Below, piece after piece: positions 26,572 through 34,879 of a stretch of DNA of 39,028 nt. The stretch comes from Desulfobacteraceae bacterium. Lineage in GTDB: Bacteria; Desulfobacterota; Desulfobacteria; Desulfobacterales; Desulfobacteraceae. The notes beneath the pieces were generated by a model, which worked only from the letters and a program-made list of their open reading frames with translations, was not told the origin of the DNA and made no database searches. The translations under genes were made by a program, and so were the position numbers. Each line of letters begins with the position of its first letter. The stretch's first letter is position 1. Location of the stretch: assembly GCA_004796375.1 (NCBI GenBank), contig QZLA01000408.1, forward strand, positions 1 to 39,028, read 5' to 3'.

Positions 26572-26671
26572 AGAGCTTTCATAATGGACAACAGCATCGG
26601 AGCGGTGGTGTGCGGTGCCTGCCCGACGGCAAACCCGCGGTCTGGGTCTAAAAACAGCTGTATGCAACGGG

Positions 26672-27604
26672 TTAATCAAACAGTTGGTTAAAATCGGCCA
26701 TGGGCATATGGTGAACCTGGTCAGCCAGGGACGACAGCTCCAGGTAACTTTGGGCCAACCCAGTTCCGGGGTGCCGGACATTGTACTGCCTGAAACGCCA
26801 GAATGCGCCTGCTGCAGCGGCATACACCATAAAGGCCTGCATCTCTGACCTCTGACGGATGTCCAGGGGTCTGCGCTGCTGGTATCCACCCAGAAGCGCC
26901 TTGACCTTCTCAAAGTCAAACCGGCCGTCTGACGCACAGCAGCCCACCGTGCACATACCGATATCAAACAGTTGATAGTAGCAACAGGCCTCTTCAAAAT
27001 CTAAGATCGCAGCAAGACGCTCCCCTTCAAACAACAGGTTATCCCAATAAATATCCCCATGGATCAACCGTCTCTTTGACAGAGGATCAATCGTTTCAGC
27101 CAGGAATTCCTGTTTGAGGGCCAGCCACTGGACAAACTCATGCCGGATATCGGCCAGTTCACCAAATGCCTGCCGGCCGTAGGGAAACTGGTCCGGCAGG
27201 TCAGCCAGCGGGGGGATGGCGTGAAGATCGGCCATGGTCTGCCCCACCTGGTATACCATACCGGGGCTGAGACGGCGTCTGGTCTCACCCGCCATGTATT
27301 TTTTAAGATAGGCCGGTTTATCTTTGGCATTAATTACACTTGATCCTTTAGTGGTTTTCACAACCCTGCTGGTGGGAAACCCCTGTGACTCAAGATGAAC
27401 CAGGACCTTTGCCAATCGTTCTGCTTCGACCTCATTTTTCTCGTCACATACTGCCAGGATATACTCGCCGGTTTCCGTGGTGATTTTATAGCTTGAATTG
27501 GCCTGCCCGCCTTTTAAAGGCTCATGGGAAAAGGCTTTGCCAATGGTGTATTGGGCAAGCAGAGATTCAATTTCATCATTGCTTAATATCGTATATTCCG
27601 CCAT
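26672..27604 (-). CDS. thrB: Homoserine kinase type II (ThrB2-like phosphotransferase)
   Basis: A 310-aa protein of the aminoglycoside-phosphotransferase fold. Motifs: MAEYTILSNDEIESLLAQY at the start, as in type II homoserine kinases; GGQANSSYKI in the N-lobe; catalytic IHGDIYWDNLLFEG (HGDxxxxN) and metal-binding AILDFEEA. It would phosphorylate homoserine using ATP, giving the substrate of the threonine synthase encoded 34 bp upstream. The ATG at 27604 is preferred; the longer frame begins at a TTG. Related kinases act on choline or hydroxylysine, so homoserine is supported mainly by the N-terminal similarity and by thrC. It is convergent with the ferredoxin-fusion gene. Confidence 0.8.
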   Translation of the reverse strand: MAEYTILSNDEIESLLAQYTIGKAFSHEPLKGGQANSSYKITTETGEYILAVCDEKNEVEAERLAKVLVHLESQGFPTSRVVKTTKGSSVINAKDKPAYLKKYMAGETRRRLSPGMVYQVGQTMADLHAIPPLADLPDQFPYGRQAFGELADIRHEFVQWLALKQEFLAETIDPLSKRRLIHGDIYWDNLLFEGERLAAILDFEEACCYYQLFDIGMCTVGCCASDGRFDFEKVKALLGGYQQRRPLDIRQRSEMQAFMVYAAAAGAFWRFRQYNVRHPGTGLAQSYLELSSLADQVHHMPMADFNQLFD

Positions 27605-27638
27605 GGGTATTTCCCGCATCAAGATGGGTTATGCATGA

Positions 27639-29102
27639 TCACAAATGATTTTCTATATCCCGGATTAAAAAGCGCTCCAGTTCGGAAATATCGCATCTTT
27701 GAAAAGATTCATCAAGACGCCGGGCCTGTTCGATGGTGTCGTGACAGGCTGCACGGGGAAGACCATTTTCCGCGTTAAGCGCTTTTTTAATCACGTCGGG
27801 AAACTTGGCCGGGTGGGCCGTGGTGAGACAAACCAATGGTTGACCCGCCCCTGAATCAATGCCTCCTTCCCTTGCTGTTTCCAGGGCAGCCGCCACAGCC
27901 ACTGCACCGTGGGGGTCCAGAAGATACCCTTGATGATTCCAGAAATGACGGATGGTCTCAAGGGTGAGTTTGTCTGACACAGAACAGGACGTGTATCCCT
28001 GGCGAATTCTGGCATGCATTTGTCGGTCAAACCGGACCTCTCCCTGGGTTTCAAAATCTGTCATCCACCCGGCCAGTTTCTTGCCATCCTCACCGCCGAT
28101 AAAGTATAAAAAGCGCCAGAAGTTGTAGGGAACCACAATGTCGATGGCTGAAGACAATGTGGGACAAAGATCCTCCTTTTTAAATACACCGGTGGAAAAC
28201 ACCTGGTGCAGGGTCTGGTTTGTGTTGTTGGCACAAATAAAACAGGAGATGGGAGCCCCCATCTCGCGAGCCAGAAAACCGGCGAACATGTTTCCAAACG
28301 CCCCGCTGGGCACACAGAAATGAACAGGATCACCTACGGTATCGCACACCTTCAGATATCCATAAACATAGTGAACACTCTGGGCCATTACCCGGCACCA
28401 GTTGATTGAGTTCACGCTGGAGAGGTTCAACGCCTCTTTTTGCCCGGGCGTTGCAAACATCTTTGCCACCACAAGGTCCAGATCATCCCCGCCGTCCGGA
28501 CAGTTTCGAACGGAAACCGGATGGATATTGGGGGCAGCCAGTGTGGTCATCTGCCGCTCCTGTTCCCTGGAGATCATTCCTTCCGGATAGAGGGGCCAGC
28601 AGTCTATGCAGGATTTTCCTTTTGCCGCAAAAGCGGCTGCGGGCCCGGTATCCCCCGTTGTGGCCAGGATAATTGACAGCCGGCTGTTCCGGCGTTCCAG
28701 AAGGTAGTCCACGGTATTCATCAAAAACCCCATGGCAATATCCTTGAACGACTGGGTCGGCCCGTGAAAGAGTTCCATGCTGTAGATCGTATGGCCGCTA
28801 TTCTCGTCGGATACCAGGGGGACCAGGGGCATCAGTTCCGGGTGTTCAAACGGTTCAAAGCTTTTGTCAATCAATCGTTTCAGGTCATCCCGCGGTATGA
28901 CGGTATCATGGATGAACAAAGAGAGGATTTCAAACGCAAGTGCCGGATAATCCAAGCCCTTCCAGTTTTTCAGGGTTGAGACAGGGATTTTGGGAATCCT
29001 TTTGGGGACATAGAGCCCCCCGTCCGGGGCAAACCCTTCCAGAACCGCCTGATCAAAAGATACCGGAGGCGCTGTGCCCTTTGTACTGACATATTGAATC
29101 AT
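27639..29102 (-). CDS. thrC: Threonine synthase
   Basis: A 487-aa pyridoxal-phosphate enzyme that converts O-phosphohomoserine to threonine. It has the class of N-terminus seen in enterobacterial/fungal-length threonine synthases (MIQYVSTKGTAPPVSFDQAV), the GGLYVP block, the cofactor lysine Lys120 in HGPTQSFKD and the phosphate-binding TTGDTGPAAA loop. It overlaps the upstream ornithine cyclodeaminase-family gene by 4 bp (ATGA) and is followed by the homoserine kinase gene. The partner genes of a complete threonine pathway (aspartokinase, homoserine dehydrogenase) are not in the window. Confidence 0.93.
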   Translation of the reverse strand: MIQYVSTKGTAPPVSFDQAVLEGFAPDGGLYVPKRIPKIPVSTLKNWKGLDYPALAFEILSLFIHDTVIPRDDLKRLIDKSFEPFEHPELMPLVPLVSDENSGHTIYSMELFHGPTQSFKDIAMGFLMNTVDYLLERRNSRLSIILATTGDTGPAAAFAAKGKSCIDCWPLYPEGMISREQERQMTTLAAPNIHPVSVRNCPDGGDDLDLVVAKMFATPGQKEALNLSSVNSINWCRVMAQSVHYVYGYLKVCDTVGDPVHFCVPSGAFGNMFAGFLAREMGAPISCFICANNTNQTLHQVFSTGVFKKEDLCPTLSSAIDIVVPYNFWRFLYFIGGEDGKKLAGWMTDFETQGEVRFDRQMHARIRQGYTSCSVSDKLTLETIRHFWNHQGYLLDPHGAVAVAAALETAREGGIDSGAGQPLVCLTTAHPAKFPDVIKKALNAENGLPRAACHDTIEQARRLDESFQRCDISELERFLIRDIENHL

Positions 29103-30055
29103 TTCCCATCCTCCAATGCCGTACAGACTGCGGTGGCGATCTGGACATCCTGCACGGCCACACCGGTCAGGTCAGCCACAGAGAGTTCTGATCCGTCTCT
29201 TACCCGTATATCCGGTCTGTCCAGAATATCACCGAGTTCAATGATTTTATCCTGATCAAGCACCCCTTTTCGGATGGCATGCGAGATCTCCCCTCTCTCC
29301 AGGCATTGAGGAATACTGTCTGCCACCACCAGATCCGCTCCTTGGAGAATGTCGGCATCCAACTCCTGCTTATCCGGGGTGTCCGATCCCATGGCCGTGA
29401 TATGGGTGCCGGGCCGGATCTCTTTGCCGGATAACAGGGGCACGGTTGATGGCGTGGTCGTGATGATCAGGTTGCATGATGCAGCAACCTCTGCTGCTGA
29501 GGCGGCCAATTCAACTTCATACCCTTTTTGCGCCATATCCGCCTGATAGGACTGGGCATGCTGCTTTGTCCGCCCCCAGACCCGGACCTGTTTACAATCC
29601 ACAACACCCTTTAAATATTCCACCTGCATTCGCGCCTGAATGCCTGTCCCCAACACGCCGATGGCATGAACCGTGTCCGGAGCCATGATCTTGGCACAAA
29701 TCCGGCCCGCCACAGCGGTCCTGACATTGGTCAGATGGCCCTCATCCATCAGGACCGATTTTAAAACACCGGTCTTCTGGCAGAACACCAGCATCAATCC
29801 TGAACTGGAAGACAAGCCCAGTGCGGGATTATTATAAAACCCCGAAGCGATTTTAATCACATAGGTGTCATCGTTTTTAACATATCCATATTTAATATGG
29901 GTGTCACCGGGCGGATCCTCAAAGGTCAGTTCACCCACCGGTGGCACCACCACGTTTCCTTTAGAGTATTGGATAAACCCCTGTTCAATAGTATCGGTAA
30001 AGTCCATCGGGTCAGATACCTGCCTGATCTGCTCCAATGTAAATACATGGCTCAT
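29099..30055 (-). CDS. Ornithine cyclodeaminase/mu-crystallin family protein
   Basis: A 318-aa NAD(P)-dependent enzyme of the OCD family. Substrate-site features are HIKYGYVKN, YVIKIASGFYNN and DEGHLTNVRTAVAG; the Rossmann motif is GVLGTGIQARMQ, followed by VWGRT, ITTTPS and GSDTPDKQELD. The family includes ornithine cyclodeaminase, alanine dehydrogenase, iminosuccinate reductase (BhcD), ectoine-degradation EutC and the anabolic arginine dehydrogenase DauB. The exact reaction is not decided by the sequence. The upstream gene is a YheO/DauR-like regulator, as next to dauB in Pseudomonas, while the downstream genes are threonine-synthesis enzymes, an uncommon mix. ATGA overlaps at both ends imply tight coupling. 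Confidence 0.82.
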   Translation of the reverse strand: MSHVFTLEQIRQVSDPMDFTDTIEQGFIQYSKGNVVVPPVGELTFEDPPGDTHIKYGYVKNDDTYVIKIASGFYNNPALGLSSSSGLMLVFCQKTGVLKSVLMDEGHLTNVRTAVAGRICAKIMAPDTVHAIGVLGTGIQARMQVEYLKGVVDCKQVRVWGRTKQHAQSYQADMAQKGYEVELAASAAEVAASCNLIITTTPSTVPLLSGKEIRPGTHITAMGSDTPDKQELDADILQGADLVVADSIPQCLERGEISHAIRKGVLDQDKIIELGDILDRPDIRVRDGSELSVADLTGVAVQDVQIATAVCTALEDGK

Positions 30056-30705
30056 GGCAAACTCCTGTTCTGTTTGTGATTCTCTTTTTTCCTGAAAGCG
30101 TTCAGGTCATTGTATGCAGTGGCCCGGGACACCCCAAGGATCGCCGCCACCTGTTCAATGGATTTTCTGGCAAAAAACAGCCCCTTTTTATCAAGAATAC
30201 CCATTAACTCCCTTCTCATATCCGGCGTGAGATGATCCAACGGAATGTTCTTCTCCTCTAAAAAGAAACGGATCTCCAGCTTGATCTGATCCCGCCAGTC
30301 ATTCTGGAACAGGACACTCGGATGCTGGTCAGCTTTTGGCGGGCGGATCAGGCTTTCCAGAAGATCCAGAGCCGGTTCATAACGGGAATTATCCAGGTTC
30401 ATGCACATCAAACCAATGATCATCCCGCTGTCATCTCTGAGCACGGCTGTTACCGAACGCACCCGCTGCCCTTTCTCACCGGCTTTTTCATAGGGGCCGA
30501 TCACATCACTGCTTTGGGCCAGGTCACCATCTTCCAGCTTTAAAAGCGAAATATCTCCCGGTTTCCTGCCGGAAACGGGATTGGCAATATAGAATACCGA
30601 ATCGGTTGGAATATCATGGACCACCACCTCTACATCGGGCTGAAACAACGCGGCCACCGCATCGGCAATGGGCTTGTACCGGTTTAATGGGTGTAACATA
30701 TCCAT
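30052..30705 (-). CDS. YheO/DauR-like transcriptional regulator (PAS-like + HTH)
   Basis: A 217-aa regulator. Residues about 8-125 match the YheO-like PAS sensor domain (VEVVVHDIPTDSVFYIANP, VTAVLRDDSGMIIGLMCMN), and the C-terminus carries a DauR-type helix-turn-helix (KSIEQVAAILGVSRATAYND). DauR controls D-arginine use in Pseudomonas; a related amino-acid effector is plausible. It is the first gene of the operon and overlaps the next by 4 bp. A palindrome sits inside the spacer of its likely promoter, which suggests autorepression. The putative transcription start leaves only a very short leader, so the actual start may be the ATG at 30699 instead of 30705. Confidence 0.83.
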   Translation of the reverse strand: MDMLHPLNRYKPIADAVAALFQPDVEVVVHDIPTDSVFYIANPVSGRKPGDISLLKLEDGDLAQSSDVIGPYEKAGEKGQRVRSVTAVLRDDSGMIIGLMCMNLDNSRYEPALDLLESLIRPPKADQHPSVLFQNDWRDQIKLEIRFFLEEKNIPLDHLTPDMRRELMGILDKKGLFFARKSIEQVAAILGVSRATAYNDLNAFRKKENHKQNRSLP

Positions 30706-30717
30706 ACAACACCATCC

Positions 30718-30745
30718 ATAATGTCTATTTTAGACTTTTTGTCAA
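30718..30745 (-). promoter_or_regulatory. Promoter with internal operator palindrome
   Basis: On the minus strand TTGACA (30740-30745), 16-bp spacer, CATTAT (30718-30723). The perfect 13-bp inverted repeat GTCTATTTTAGAC (30723-30735, plus-strand reading) occupies the spacer, a classic repressor position. Confidence 0.55.
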
Positions 30746-30853
30746 AAACTACCGCGCTTGAACTGACATGTCAAGGGGTTTTAAAGGGGCGTTGCAAGCC
30801 ATGTGTTCTTATGGTAGACTGGCCAGGATCACATCAAAACCCGAAGGTGTGAT

Positions 30854-31288
30854 TTGAATGAATACACGTATGTGACATTGACCATGAAAATTCAAACTGA
30901 TTTTTACACCCTGACTCTATACTCAGACGTCCTTCTGGTGGAGGCATTTGCCTCGTGGGATGAAACCGTTGTTGAGGATCTGTTTACCCGGCTCAAAGAG
31001 GTCACCCGCACCTATTATCATGATAAAGAATGGGGGTTGATCACGGATGCGACACGCTGGCTGCTCAACACACCGGAAGCGGCACAAAGCATCCCCAAAA
31101 CAGATAACCATGAGATCAGGCACACCCTGCGGCATCATGCCTGGGTTGCCGGGGACTCTGAAATTAAAAAGTGGCAGATCAGCCAGATGATGATGACCGA
31201 TAAGCAATTTGAATCCAGGGTATTCCAATCGGTCGATGACGCCTGGGAATGGCTTAAAAGCCTGGGTTACCAGATCATACCGGTATAA
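30854..31288 (+). CDS. Small hypothetical protein (SpoIIAA/STAS-like appearance)
   Basis: About 144 aa, soluble and unrecognised at family level. The pattern of a short beta strand (YTLTLYSDVLLVEAFASWD), an amphipathic helix, a second strand (WGLITDATRWLLNTPEA) and the C-terminal DAWEWLKSLGY resembles small SpoIIAA/STAS-like proteins, but this is only a fold-level impression. The start is uncertain: TTG at 30854 has GAAGG about seven bases upstream, whereas the ATG at 30884 has no obvious ribosome-binding site but begins right before the first strand. It stands alone, divergent from the YheO-like regulator and convergent with the MscS gene. Confidence 0.65.
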   Translation: MNEYTYVTLTMKIQTDFYTLTLYSDVLLVEAFASWDETVVEDLFTRLKEVTRTYYHDKEWGLITDATRWLLNTPEAAQSIPKTDNHEIRHTLRHHAWVAGDSEIKKWQISQMMMTDKQFESRVFQSVDDAWEWLKSLGYQIIPV

Positions 31289-31299
31289 CGCGGATTGAC

Positions 31300-32124
31300 T
31301 TATTCTGCCCGGGTCATCCTCACATCACGGATGGGGAACGGAATCTCAATACTTTCGGCCTTTAAGGCATTAAACACTGCCAGGTTTATGGCGTAAGACG
31401 TGGCATAGTATTTTTTTGTCTCCACCCAATATCTGAAACCGATGTCCACAGAGGAATCGCCAAATCCTTCAATGCCGATGATGGGCAGGTTCTCCTGATT
31501 GACATCATCCCTTTTAGAAAGGATCTGCCGGATGATGGCGATCGCTTTTTCAGGATCACTGTCATATGAAATACCGACCTGGCCCGGAACCATCTTGCTC
31601 TCCTGGGAGTTATGCAGGATCTCACCGATAATACTCTTGTTGGGGATGGTGATCAGTTCCCCCTCCTCATTATTGAGAACCGTACAGGCCAGCTTGATCT
31701 CCTCCACCACACCGCTGGCACCTGCCACGGATATGGTATTCCCGACGACAAAGGGGCGGGTCAGAATGATAACCAGCCCTGCCCCGTAATTAGACAGAGG
31801 GCCCTGCAGTGCAAAACTGGTACCGAATGCCGCAGCACCCAGGGCAGCGATAAACGGGGCAATGGTGATCCCGAATTTTCCAAGTGCGATGATTACGGCA
31901 AAGGTGATGATCAGAATCTTGACAAGGCCCGACAGGAACTGGGACAGGGTGATATCGATATTCCTGCGCTGCAGAAGACTGAAAATCAGTTTGGCGGACC
32001 ATGTGGCGGCCGCCATGCCAAGGAGCAGGACCACGAAGGCCCCGACGACCTGAAACCCGTAATTTACGCCGAACTCAACCAGGGTATCGATAATTTTCTG
32101 GATCGCTGTGATCTCATCTTTCAT
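31300..32124 (-). CDS. mscS: Small-conductance mechanosensitive channel (MscS family)
   Basis: A 274-aa inner-membrane channel of minimal MscS length. Three hydrophobic segments (about 18-42, 60-83 and 87-118) are followed by the pore-lining helix rich in glycine and alanine (AALGAAAFGTSFALQGPLSN) and the beta-domain signature PFVVGNTISVAG, with ITIPNKSIIGEILHN. It releases solutes upon osmotic down-shock. AGGAG precedes the ATG at 32124. It is convergent with the small hypothetical gene and downstream of the non-pyrrolysine MttB-family gene on the same strand, with a 158-bp gap. Confidence 0.92.
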   Translation of the reverse strand: MKDEITAIQKIIDTLVEFGVNYGFQVVGAFVVLLLGMAAATWSAKLIFSLLQRRNIDITLSQFLSGLVKILIITFAVIIALGKFGITIAPFIAALGAAAFGTSFALQGPLSNYGAGLVIILTRPFVVGNTISVAGASGVVEEIKLACTVLNNEEGELITIPNKSIIGEILHNSQESKMVPGQVGISYDSDPEKAIAIIRQILSKRDDVNQENLPIIGIEGFGDSSVDIGFRYWVETKKYYATSYAINLAVFNALKAESIEIPFPIRDVRMTRAE

Positions 32125-32185
32125 CGCCTGCTCCTTTCGTTGGTACCCTATGCCCAGGTGCTTGAATGAACATCATTACGAATCC

Positions 32186-32211
32186 TGCGCTGCAGCGGCC
32201 TTCGCAGCGCA
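32186..32211. repeat. GC-rich hairpin downstream of the non-Pyl mttB-family gene
   Basis: TGCGCTGC (32186-32193) pairs perfectly with GCAGCGCA (32204-32211), loop of 10 bases. No T-run follows on either strand, so it may be a weak terminator or transcript-stabilising hairpin. Confidence 0.45.
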
Positions 32212-32282
32212 ACACCTACGTCAGTGTGTTTTGTGGATACTGATCATAGCATGGGACCCGCCATATGTATAGGTGTAACCCG

Positions 32283-33716
32283 TTAGGCCATCAGTTTCCG
32301 GGCGGCTGAATCGGCAATCCGGTCCAGCTCCTGCTGCAGGGCATCATCAAGGGGCGGCACCGTATGATTTTTCAAAAGGTCCTCTACCCGTGCTTCTGCA
32401 TCCTGGGCAAGGCTTTTGGGATTTTGTGACCAGGCATTGAAATTCTGGTAAGAAAAGACCGTTGGGACATGCTGTGTCTCTTTTCGCACATATTGACGGG
32501 TATGATCATCGGTCAGGTAGTGACCGCTGCCTTCGGACACCCGCTTAATGGCTTCCAGGGCAAAGGCATCCTTCTCGGCATTGAACCCCGCCAGAAGACG
32601 TTGGGTATTCCCCCAGATGTCATCACCAATAACAAGTCCCTGCTTGCTGACCCCCATGGACATGTCCACACATCCGGTGGAGGCATTTTCAAATGCACCG
32701 GCCAGTGCAAATAAAGACACGGACATACCGTTGTTGTAGACAATATCCTCAAGTCTTGCACCAGTGGTTTCAAAGGATGAGGGAGCGGCCGGCATCCGGT
32801 AAAATCGTGACATCTGGATCAATCCCAGTGAGCAGAGCATGATTTCAGGACTCATGAATATATTCGAGCCGGTGCGTTTGTCCATGGCCTGGATGAAAAA
32901 ATAATACCAGGTGGGTGTACCCGGGCAGAGAAGATCAATCAATACAGCACTGCCCACAGCTTCGGTATTGGATTGAACCATGGCACCGGTAATGGTGGTC
33001 GGCGCATTGGTGCCCATCATGGGGACAATGGGTACTTTAACCGGAATGTTATACTTGCCGTACAGGAGAAGCCGCTCAATCTCATCCTCGGGAAACTGGA
33101 ACTGCTCCAGCACGGTAACGATTCCGTGACAGATCGGACGGGTTTTCAATGCGTCGGCAGACCCGGCTACGGCCAGCATCATCTCAATCTGGTATTCCAG
33201 GTTGACGGCACTGCTGACCAATGTCCAGATATGCTTGCGGCCCGATTCCAGCATCGCCTTGAGCACCTGGATATCGTATACCGGCAACGGTGCGTCGCAG
33301 GGTGTCTGGGTAGCGGCAAACGAGGTATGGGGAAGTCCGTCTATGATATGGGCAATCTCCCGGCAATCCTGCATGGTCACCAGGCGGCTGTCATGGGTGG
33401 TATATTCCATCAGGTTCACCGCACCCCCTGTACACCTGCAGATCGGGGGCGCGTCACAGCTCACCGTGAAATCAAACTCCGGTTCCCTTCCGGCGCAGGT
33501 GAATTCCTTGGGGATCCGCTTCATCGAGCGTTCTACCAGGTCAGGAGAAAAATAGGCACGCTGCTTTTCGAAATCAACCCTGGCCCCGGCACTGTCGAGC
33601 ATCTGAAGAGCCCTTGCATGGGCCACCTTCATCCCTGTATTTTCAAGGATATCCAATGTTGCGTTGTGTATGGTTTGAACCTGTTCTTCGCTTAACACCT
33701 GATACGTTGGTAACAT
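32283..33716 (-). CDS. Trimethylamine methyltransferase-family protein without pyrrolysine
   Basis: A 477-aa MttB-superfamily (TIM-barrel) methyltransferase. It reads through without any internal TAG. In the segment equivalent to the pyrrolysine site of MttB (YRMPAAPSSFETTGARLED here; YNIPVRVSGG-Pyl-VDSKLCD in the downstream MttB) no pyrrolysine is encoded. Known non-pyrrolysine members demethylate quaternary amines: glycine betaine (MtgB), proline betaine (MtpB), carnitine (MtcB) or gamma-butyrobetaine (MtyB). They pass the methyl group to a corrinoid protein. Which substrate applies here cannot be told. AGGAG precedes the ATG. It is divergent from the GntR regulator, which may control it together with mttB/mtbB. 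Confidence 0.88.
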   Translation of the reverse strand: MLPTYQVLSEEQVQTIHNATLDILENTGMKVAHARALQMLDSAGARVDFEKQRAYFSPDLVERSMKRIPKEFTCAGREPEFDFTVSCDAPPICRCTGGAVNLMEYTTHDSRLVTMQDCREIAHIIDGLPHTSFAATQTPCDAPLPVYDIQVLKAMLESGRKHIWTLVSSAVNLEYQIEMMLAVAGSADALKTRPICHGIVTVLEQFQFPEDEIERLLLYGKYNIPVKVPIVPMMGTNAPTTITGAMVQSNTEAVGSAVLIDLLCPGTPTWYYFFIQAMDKRTGSNIFMSPEIMLCSLGLIQMSRFYRMPAAPSSFETTGARLEDIVYNNGMSVSLFALAGAFENASTGCVDMSMGVSKQGLVIGDDIWGNTQRLLAGFNAEKDAFALEAIKRVSEGSGHYLTDDHTRQYVRKETQHVPTVFSYQNFNAWSQNPKSLAQDAEARVEDLLKNHTVPPLDDALQQELDRIADSAARKLMA

Positions 33717-34022
33717 CTTATTTCTCCTGAATCATCCGGATTTTAAAATACACTTGCCTATTCATATGGTATCCTGTAGAGTATTTCAAATTGGATACAT
33801 TTATAGTTTACAAATTTAGTATTCAAAAACTAATAGGCGATTATCAAAATTTTGTCAATACCATTTGTCCTGCAGGTTGTCCGGCAGGATCTTGACCGGC
33901 CGCAAGCAGGGGTAGTAAAAGCCATGGTAATATGATATGACAGTTGAACGCCGTGGAACACAGAGGACCATTGCAAGAATAAATGAATCATTACAGGCAG
34001 TTGAAAGATAAAAGGTGCCGGC
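33717..34022. promoter_or_regulatory. Divergent regulatory region between the MttB-family gene and gntR
   Basis: 306 bp without a gene. A minus-strand promoter is TTGACA (33853-33858), 17-bp spacer, TATTAG (33830-33835), giving a leader of about 107 nt. Within the leader an inverted repeat GTATCC (33769-33774)/GGATAC (33793-33798) could be an operator. AAGGTG precedes the gntR ATG. Confidence 0.5.
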
Positions 34023-34682
34023 ATGGAAAAAAACAGTGAAGACTTTATCTATCATAAGCTAAAAAATGCGATCATCAAAGGATATATCAAGCAGGGTACA
34101 AAACTGGTCGAAACCGCACTGGCAAAGCAGATGGAGGTGAGCCGGACCCCCATTCGCGGGGCCATCCGGCGCCTGACCTACGAAGGATTTGCCATTTATG
34201 AAGCCAACAAAGGCGCTTGTGTGATCAAACCCACCCTGGAAGAGATCCAGGAAACCTTTTTTGTCAGACAACAGCTGGAAAAAACAGCCGCCCGACTGGC
34301 CACAGAGAATATCAGCCCTGAACAGATCAGCAAACTGGAAACCTACTGCTCTGAAGAGATCCGCACCTTTGAAGACCGTGACCTGGATGAGTACTACCGC
34401 ATTAATGATGCCATCCACCTCCTTATTGCCCATGCATCGGGCAACAAGGTGATGGCACGATACATTGAAGAGCTGCTCAACCGGACCAAGATCTACCTGA
34501 TCCTGTACGATCCCTTCCAGACCATGCGGTTCAACCCCTCCATTGACGAACACCAGAACCTGCTGGATGCGCTGAAAGCCAGAGACCCTGCTGCTGCTGA
34601 AAAATCCATGGATATCCACCTGGAAAGCGCATACAAGGGCATGGATATCCAGGTACTGCCTGAGGATTACATCTCTCTATAA
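34023..34682 (+). CDS. GntR-family regulator, FCD (FadR/VanR) subfamily
   Basis: A 219-aa regulator. The N-terminal winged helix-turn-helix (about 8-72) has YIKQGTKLVETALAKQMEVSRTPIRGAIRRL, a typical GntR signature seen in two parts, and the C-terminal all-helical FCD ligand domain (about 80-205) has metal-ligand-type positions in the DAIHLLIAHASGN segment. Such regulators usually bind TNGT(n)ACNA palindromes and respond to organic acids. The perfect palindrome ATTGTATACAAT in front of mttB fits this class. It lies between the non-pyrrolysine and pyrrolysine methyltransferase genes, so it probably regulates both directions. Confidence 0.9.
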   Translation: MEKNSEDFIYHKLKNAIIKGYIKQGTKLVETALAKQMEVSRTPIRGAIRRLTYEGFAIYEANKGACVIKPTLEEIQETFFVRQQLEKTAARLATENISPEQISKLETYCSEEIRTFEDRDLDEYYRINDAIHLLIAHASGNKVMARYIEELLNRTKIYLILYDPFQTMRFNPSIDEHQNLLDALKARDPAAAEKSMDIHLESAYKGMDIQVLPEDYISL

Positions 34683-34787
34683 CCCTTGAGGTTCTGTTAA
34701 CGCTTCAGCACCTGCGCGCTTTTTGGCGCTACCCGCCTTACGGTGATGACCGCCGTATCTGATTACTTTATAAAGATAAAATTGATG

Positions 34788-34816
34788 TTGACAAACAATA
34801 AAAAATGTTTTAAACA
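34788..34816 (+). promoter_or_regulatory. Possible mttB promoter
   Basis: TTGACA at 34788-34793, 17-bp spacer and TAAACA at 34811-34816, a poor -10. Alternatively the -10 is TACAAT at 34839-34844, inside the central palindrome, with no good -35. An activator or repressor role for the overlapping repeats is therefore likely. Confidence 0.35.
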
Positions 34817-34857
34817 TTTTTTGAATTCATAAATTGTATACAATAATGTTTAACATT
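34800..34857. promoter_or_regulatory. Operator array of three palindromes upstream of mttB
   Basis: A 23-bp perfect palindrome centred on T34811 (arms of six A, TG, TTT), the 12-bp palindrome ATTGTATACAAT (34833-34844), and the 13-bp palindrome AATGTTTAACATT (34845-34857). The first and third share the core AATGTT-n-AACATT and their centres are 40 bp apart, close to four helical turns. The middle one matches the FCD-GntR operator style. Confidence 0.6.
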
Positions 34858-34879
34858 TTTAAATAAGGAGGGTGTGATG

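Noticed and set aside
32186..32211. GC-rich hairpin as a rho-independent terminator.
   Set aside because: No T-run on either strand; kept only as a hairpin of unknown role.
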